Shown: positions 47,590-50,775 of the stretch, one piece after another
Position numbering within the stretch: position 1 is the first letter of the stretch
Layout: every line of letters begins with the position of its first letter
Source of the DNA: a virus
Direction: 5' to 3' (one strand)
DNA length: 50,775 bases
Virus record (IMG/VR): IMGVR_UViG_3300015158_000015
Location: 1-50,775 of that record
Translations under genes and position numbers: made by a program
The notes under the pieces: generated by a model
What the model saw: only the letters and a program-made list of their open reading frames with translations
Database searches by the model: none
What the model was told of the DNA's origin: nothing

Positions 47590-47949
47590 TCAGCCAGGTA
47601 CTCCTTCGCCGCGACAGAACGTAGCGAGGGGGAGAAAATCATCGGCGGTCGGCGCCGGAACGGACGGATCGGCGATGCGTCGCAGCAAGGTCTCGAGGTC
47701 GGCGGCATTGAGGATGCGCGCGCCGGTATCGAGCACGTAGACGCGCACGCGCACGCCGGCGAGCGCGAAGCGGCCCCGCCAGATCGTGGCGGGAAATTCT
47801 GAGATCGGAATGCCCTGAGGCTGGCGGGCCCCCTCGCCTGTCTTGGCGGTAGTGCCGCCGGAGCCGGACGTATCGCGTTCAAAGGCTCCGGCGGCAGGTC
47901 CGCAGCATGGGTGTTCGTGCGTGGCGAGATTGGCGAGGCCTGCGGTCAT
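47590..47949 (-). CDS. 119-residue hypothetical, first leftward early gene
   Basis: ATG 47949 has GGAG eight bases upstream. Disordered start (HEHPCCGPAAGAFERDTSGS), then a beta-like part ISEFPATIWRGRFALAGVRV, RVYVLDTGARILNAADLETL. No family recognised. It is divergent from the plus-strand gene at 48040, so a leftward promoter probably lies between them. Confidence 0.5.
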   Translation of the reverse strand: MTAGLANLATHEHPCCGPAAGAFERDTSGSGGTTAKTGEGARQPQGIPISEFPATIWRGRFALAGVRVRVYVLDTGARILNAADLETLLRRIADPSVPAPTADDFLPLATFCRGEGVPG

Positions 47950-48039
47950 GCGGAAACTCCCGCGAGCCGACCGGCGCCGCCGTGAAGCCGGTCGGTTCGC
48001 GCTACCATCGGAGTGGTGAGACAACCGATGGAGAGGAAA

Positions 48040-48300
48040 ATGCACGAGGAAGACACGCCGGCGCTCGCGATGGTGACATTCGCGATGCTGCAAGAGTTCT
48101 TCGTCAAGATCGAAGCGATGGGCCTCATGACGGATGAGCAGATCATCGGGGTTTGCTCCCGGGCCGCTTCGGGGCTGGTCGCCGACGCGAAGGCCGCGCC
48201 ACAGGACGAGTTGTTGCAGCAGGCCGCGGCGATGGGCGATTTTTGCGCGAAGGCGATACGGGCGAAGCTTGGTCCCCGGCCCGCTGGATTACCGCAGTGA
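48040..48300 (+). CDS. 86-residue hypothetical
   Basis: ATG 48040 has GGAGAGG at good spacing; the frame opens earlier at GTG 48013. Helical, Met/Ala-rich: HEEDTPALAMVTFAMLQEFF, TDEQIIGVCSRAASGLVADA, QAAAMGDFCAKAIRAKLGPR. No family recognised. Its 3' half overlaps a leftward frame (48143-48460) on the other strand. Confidence 0.55.
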   Translation: MHEEDTPALAMVTFAMLQEFFVKIEAMGLMTDEQIIGVCSRAASGLVADAKAAPQDELLQQAAAMGDFCAKAIRAKLGPRPAGLPQ

Positions 48301-48460
48301 TCCATTTGCGAGCGCCTGGGCGAGGTGCTGCGAGGCCTTGTCCGCTAACGAACACGAAGAAGGCCTTGGCGCGCCAGATGACACCCTCCTCGGGCCCGGC
48401 TGCTGCCGTCTGCCCGATGGCGAGCTCGAGACAGCGGAGGCGGAGTTGCTGCCGGGTCAT
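48143..48460 (-). CDS. Possible protein coupled to the Cro-like gene
   Basis: ATG 48460 overlaps the Cro-like stop (ATGA). The first about 50 residues look real (TRQQLRLRCLELAIGQTAAA, VIWRAKAFFVFVSGQ), with a pattern known from small genes after phage repressors. The remaining residues are Pro/Arg-rich and antisense to 48040-48300, so the true gene may be shorter or frameshifted. Confidence 0.4.
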   Translation of the reverse strand: MTRQQLRLRCLELAIGQTAAAGPEEGVIWRAKAFFVFVSGQGLAAPRPGARKWITAVIQRAGDQASPVSPSRKNRPSPRPAATTRPVARPSRRRPAPKRPGSKPR

Positions 48461-48738
48461 GACGCCGCTCGCACGGGTTCGGGGGTGTCGGGAGCGGTGG
48501 GGGGTGACGCCATGTCCGGCCATAGGTCGGGCCGTAATTGCGATTTCGTCACGCGAATATCGGGCGAGGCATCGGCCGTCGCGCGATCAATCGCGAGTGC
48601 CGTCTCAGCGTCGATCTGATCTGCGACTTGGAGAAGCCAACTAATTTTAGACTGAGAACAGCCAATCGCGCGCGCCAGCTTGGGTTGCGAGCCGTAGCAC
48701 CGGACCGCGCGTTGAAGATGCTCTTTCCATTCGGCCAT
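48457..48738 (-). CDS. Cro-like HTH repressor
   Basis: 93 residues from ATG 48738 (GGAGAG upstream). Helix-turn-helix GSQPKLARAIGCSQSKISWL (residues about 16-35) of the Cro/YdaS kind, followed by IDAETALAIDRATADA and a Pro-rich tail. Divergent from the CI-like gene across three operator-like repeats. It should repress the CI-like gene and favour lytic growth. Confidence 0.75.
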   Translation of the reverse strand: MAEWKEHLQRAVRCYGSQPKLARAIGCSQSKISWLLQVADQIDAETALAIDRATADASPDIRVTKSQLRPDLWPDMASPPTAPDTPEPVRAAS

Positions 48739-48748
48739 GCCTCTCCTT

Positions 48749-48762
48749 AACAAAGGCTTGGT
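48749..48762. promoter_or_regulatory. Operator-like site 1
   Basis: AACAA-AGGC-TTGGT, part of a set of three with consensus A(A/T)CAA-N4-TTG(G/T)T. Overlaps the probable -10 region of the leftward promoter. Confidence 0.65.
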
Positions 48763-48772
48763 CAAATGTCAA
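48750..48772 (-). promoter_or_regulatory. Probable leftward promoter of the Cro-like gene
   Basis: Perfect -35 TTGACA on the minus strand (48772-48767) with a weak -10 (TAAGGA or TTAAGG, 48750-48755) 16-17 bases downstream. Site 1 covers the -10 and site 2 touches the -35. Confidence 0.5.
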
Positions 48773-48785
48773 ACAATGCGTTGTT
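48772..48785. promoter_or_regulatory. Operator-like site 2
   Basis: AACAA-TGCG-TTGTT, the most symmetric copy. Centre 23 bp from site 1 and 25 bp from site 3. Confidence 0.65.
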
Positions 48786-48796
48786 GGTGACGCGCA

Positions 48797-48810
48797 ATCA
48801 ATCCGTTGGT
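48797..48810. promoter_or_regulatory. Operator-like site 3
   Basis: ATCAA-TCCG-TTGGT, next to the CI-like start at 48823. Occupation should block CI-like transcription. Confidence 0.65.
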
Positions 48811-48822
48811 AGCGTCATCCCT

Positions 48823-49461
48823 ATGTCTCTCAAGGATAACCTGCTCCGGCTGCGCACCGCAAAGGGCTGGAGCCAAGAGGAATTGGCCCGCAAGGTCGGC
48901 GTGCGCCAGAACACCATCGCGGCGATCGAGACCGGAGCAACCTCGAAAACGAAATATTTGGCGGACCTGGCGCGCGCACTCGGCGTCACCGTGGATGAGC
49001 TCGACCCGCCGGCCGGCGGTGGACCTGCGCCGGTCATGCAGCCGCCACCGCGATACGGCCCGCGGGATTTCCCGGTCTATTCCTCGGCCGAAGGCGGTCC
49101 CGGCGAGGTCATCCGCTCAACCGAGCCAATCGACTGGGTGCCGCGCCCAGCACCCGTAACGCACACCCCGGACGCTTATTGCATGCTGATTTCGGGGGAT
49201 TCGATGGCCCCGGAATTTCGGCCGGGCGATTCGGCCATCGTGAACCCGAGGCTCCCGATCGTCGCCCAAGAAGTCTATGTTTTCTATAGGGATTTAGACG
49301 GAGAGGCCCGCGCCACGATCAAGCAGTTGCGCCGCGCGACCGCTGATTCGTGGCTGGTAACACAGCACAACCCGCCGGCTGGGCAGAAGCCCGACTTCAC
49401 GCTGCCCCGCCGCGAGTGGCAGTGGGCGCATCGGGTGGTCGGCAAATACTCGCGGCAGTAG
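48823..49461 (+). CDS. CI-like repressor, HTH plus S24 peptidase
   Basis: 212 residues from ATG 48823, chosen because the frame's earlier ATG (48766) lies inside the operators. No ribosome-binding site is seen, so the message may be leaderless, as for lambda cI. HTH: GWSQEELARKVGVRQNTIAA (residues 15-34). S24/LexA-type C-terminal domain: MLISGDSMAPEFRPGD with Ser127, and ARATIKQLRR with Lys167, the self-cleavage dyad. I see no clear Ala-Gly cleavage site in the linker (SAEGGP at 88-93 is closest). Maintains lysogeny. Confidence 0.85.
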   Translation: MSLKDNLLRLRTAKGWSQEELARKVGVRQNTIAAIETGATSKTKYLADLARALGVTVDELDPPAGGGPAPVMQPPPRYGPRDFPVYSSAEGGPGEVIRSTEPIDWVPRPAPVTHTPDAYCMLISGDSMAPEFRPGDSAIVNPRLPIVAQEVYVFYRDLDGEARATIKQLRRATADSWLVTQHNPPAGQKPDFTLPRREWQWAHRVVGKYSRQ

Positions 49462-49479
49462 CTTAGCTAGGCGTCCATA

Positions 49480-49495
49480 CCGGCCCCAAGGCCGG
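49480..49495. other. Hairpin between converging genes
   Basis: CCGGCC-CCAA-GGCCGG, without a T tract on either side. It may be a weak two-way terminator. Confidence 0.35.
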
Positions 49496-49512
49496 CGGCG
49501 CCTCAGTCGGCT

Positions 49513-49962
49513 TCATGGTCGTGCACGTAGCAAGGGGTTTGAGGCGCACGGGAAGGCCTTGGCCACCGCATAGAATAGAAATGTTCTCGCGGGCTGGTGC
49601 AGCATCTCCGGAAGTCGATGAGCCTCGCGTACAAAAAGCAGGCGTAGCTGCTCGGGATGCATGTCTTTCGGAGCGCACGACCATTCCGGCAACGCGCGGC
49701 CATCAAACGCCATTGCATCAAGCCGGCCACCGCACCGAGCGTTATCAAGCTGATCGGAGCTGGCGCAGTCGATAAGCAGCAATGCCGCGCTGGTTTCTCT
49801 GCAGGCGCTGTCGTTCGGGTTCTTCGAGCAGAACAACCGGCGCTGCTTCATCTCCTCGGGGCTGCTGAGTGCGGGCTTGAGTTCGTTCCAAAATGCGACT
49901 GCTGGCGCCGGCGCAGCCAACGCCAGCATCGCGACCATGGCGGCCGCGGGGGGCTTTTGCAT
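49513..49962 (-). CDS. Secreted Cys-containing protein, 149 residues
   Basis: Start at ATG 49962: signal peptide MQKPPAAAMVAMLALAAPAP with AVA before the mature part. Mature region FWNELKPALSSPEEMKQRRL, FCSKNPNDSACRET, LLIDCASSDQLDNARC, with five or six Cys likely in disulfides. No family recognised. A periplasmic or surface lysogeny protein is a guess. It is followed by converging CI-like gene. Confidence 0.6.
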   Translation of the reverse strand: MQKPPAAAMVAMLALAAPAPAVAFWNELKPALSSPEEMKQRRLFCSKNPNDSACRETSAALLLIDCASSDQLDNARCGGRLDAMAFDGRALPEWSCAPKDMHPEQLRLLFVREAHRLPEMLHQPARTFLFYAVAKAFPCASNPLLRARP

Positions 49963-49975
49963 CGCGAACTTGAGC

Positions 49976-50119
49976 TTAAGAGCAGCTTCTGACGCAGGTG
50001 CGCTGGTTTGGCGGCCCCGAGCACGTCGTTGTGCAGGTACGGCCGGCTTGGGCCACCGCCTCAGCGGTAGCGGCGGCAAAGGAAAGTAGCGCGAACGTCA
50101 AGATCAACATGCTGCGCAT
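49976..50119 (-). CDS. 47-residue secreted Cys-rich peptide
   Basis: ATG 50119 has GGGAG nine bases upstream. Signal peptide MRSMLILTFALLSFAAATAE then a mature peptide of about 24 residues with CTTTCSGPPNQRTCVRSC, four Cys spaced as in small disulfide-bonded peptides. It is directly upstream of the 149-residue secreted protein, probably one transcript. Confidence 0.6.
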   Translation of the reverse strand: MRSMLILTFALLSFAAATAEAVAQAGRTCTTTCSGPPNQRTCVRSCS

Positions 50120-50201
50120 AGAGCGTGCTCCCTAAGTGGCAACGTGCAACCGTCGGGCATTGCAGCAGAAGTCGTCGCGTTCCGCTTAACCAATCTTTTG
50201 T

Positions 50202-50230
50202 TTGACAGCCACCAATATCTTGTTTATATT
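50202..50230 (+). promoter_or_regulatory. Strong sigma-70-type promoter
   Basis: TTGACA (50202-50207), 17-base spacer, TATATT (50225-50230), in an AT-rich stretch of a GC-rich genome. It reads into the gene starting at 50260. Confidence 0.8.
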
Positions 50231-50234
50231 AGGT

Positions 50235-50250
50235 CCTCGTACACACGAGG
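50235..50250 (+). promoter_or_regulatory. Leader hairpin or operator over the ribosome site
   Basis: CCTCGT-ACAC-ACGAGG lies at the expected transcript 5' end and contains the GAGG ribosome site of the gene at 50260. As RNA it would hide the site; as DNA it could be a repressor dyad. Confidence 0.6.
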
Positions 50251-50259
50251 ACCGCACCA

Positions 50260-50775
50260 ATGTCCGCCACAGCCCAAACCGCCGACCCCGCCCGTCTCGG
50301 CAAGATCACAACGCTCTATCACGGCAAGCACAATCCGAACGGCAAGATGTGTGCGATGGAGGCCGTTGCCTTTGTTGCCGGCGAGCCGTGGTCAGATCAT
50401 CCGGCCTGTGCGTGTCCGGTGATCGGTGCGTTCATGCGCGCGTGGAACGACGCGCTACCCGACGGTGAACGGACCGCGCTGCTCCTGCCCTTGATACCGA
50501 AACTGGTTGGCACTCGCGCGACGAAGAAGATCGAGGAGCGGCGCGCGACAATGGCGGCCGATTGGTACGTCCGCACGTTCACCCCGGCGTGGCTTCGGCT
50601 CGCTGGCCTCGGCAAACATGCCGACACACTGGCGGCGTTTCCCGAAATTACAAACTTCGCAAAAACTCCATCCATTCGAGCGGCGCTAGAAGCCGCGCGA
50701 GTTGATGCGAGCGCCGCCGAGAGCGCCGCCCGGAGCGCCGCCGAGAGCGCCGCCTGGAGCGCCGCCGAGAGCGCC
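50260..50775 (+). CDS. Hypothetical with Ala/Ser repeat tail, 3' truncated
   Basis: 172 codons to the window edge with no stop. The N-terminal part (RLGKITTLYHGKHNPNGKMC, AMEAVAFVAGEPWSDHPACA, CPVIGAFMRAWNDAL, LLPLIPKLVGTRAT) matches a family common in bacterial and phage genomes that begins MEAVA-(Y/F)-xAGEPWSDHP. The last 25 codons are a repeat AAESAARSAAESAAWSAAES coded by near-identical GCCGCCGAGAGC-type units. Own promoter and leader hairpin. The assembly may have stopped in the repeat. Confidence 0.75.
   Translation, partial: MSATAQTADPARLGKITTLYHGKHNPNGKMCAMEAVAFVAGEPWSDHPACACPVIGAFMRAWNDALPDGERTALLLPLIPKLVGTRATKKIEERRATMAADWYVRTFTPAWLRLAGLGKHADTLAAFPEITNFAKTPSIRAALEAARVDASAAESAARSAAESAAWSAAESA

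Noticed and set aside
47514-47882. 122-codon leftward frame
   Set aside because: It overlaps a better gene with a ribosome site (47590-47949) and reads as a Ser/Pro/Arg-rich shadow.
1-50775. tRNA genes and CRISPR arrays
   Set aside because: I saw no cloverleaf with a conserved T-arm and no regularly spaced identical repeats of CRISPR type; the short repeats present are coding.

Overview
The window reads as most of the genome of a short-tailed (podovirus-type), P22-like temperate phage of an alphaproteobacterium, probably Hyphomicrobiales/Rhizobiales. The virion set points to a podovirus: P22-type portal, N4-gp56-type coat protein, scaffold, gp10-like stabiliser, tailspike, and no tape measure, sheath or tube. 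The alphaproteobacterial host is inferred from high G+C, a GcrA-type zinc domain, and copies of the alphaproteobacterial FtsZ C-terminal peptide. A CI/Cro-like switch is present, but no integrase or partition gene is visible.

Layout. (1) 1-1588, plus strand: tightly overlapping small accessory genes, closed by a terminator facing the other way. (2) About 1663-47949 is almost entirely minus strand, so it is read from right to left. 47949-38333 holds regulators and DNA metabolism: a winged-helix protein, an RMF-like protein, a RuvC-like resolvase, a GcrA-like protein, a DNA methyltransferase, a replication protein with an inserted GIY-YIG-like domain, and many small genes. 37939-34911 is packaging (small genes plus both terminase subunits). 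34890-17571 is head and tail. 17583-4190 holds three putative ejection proteins, ending in a 3248-residue polyvalent protein. 3873-1663 is lysis (RlpA-like protein, GH19 endolysin, nested spanins, small membrane proteins). (3) 48040-50775: the immunity region, with divergent CI-like and Cro-like genes around three operator-like repeats, small secreted proteins, and a promoter-driven gene cut by the window end.

The most notable signals are two homing-endonuclease invasions of essential genes. The coat gene is split by a 797-nt group I intron (27377-28173) whose HNH gene overlaps the ribozyme core; I could place core elements, P1/P10 pairing and both splice sites. An HNH-AP2 gene sits just after the large terminase, and the last terminase codons (RDFQTA-stop) occur again, with synonymous changes, beyond it. 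Two unrelated phage proteins carry the FtsZ-type motif DDLEIPxFxRR, and the same phage encodes a GcrA-like protein and a methyltransferase, which suggests an interface with the host cell-division and cell-cycle machinery. Other items are a frameshifted tandem paralogue, palindromes inside the giant gene, and several genes under 60 codons supported by ribosome-binding sites or ATGA overlaps.
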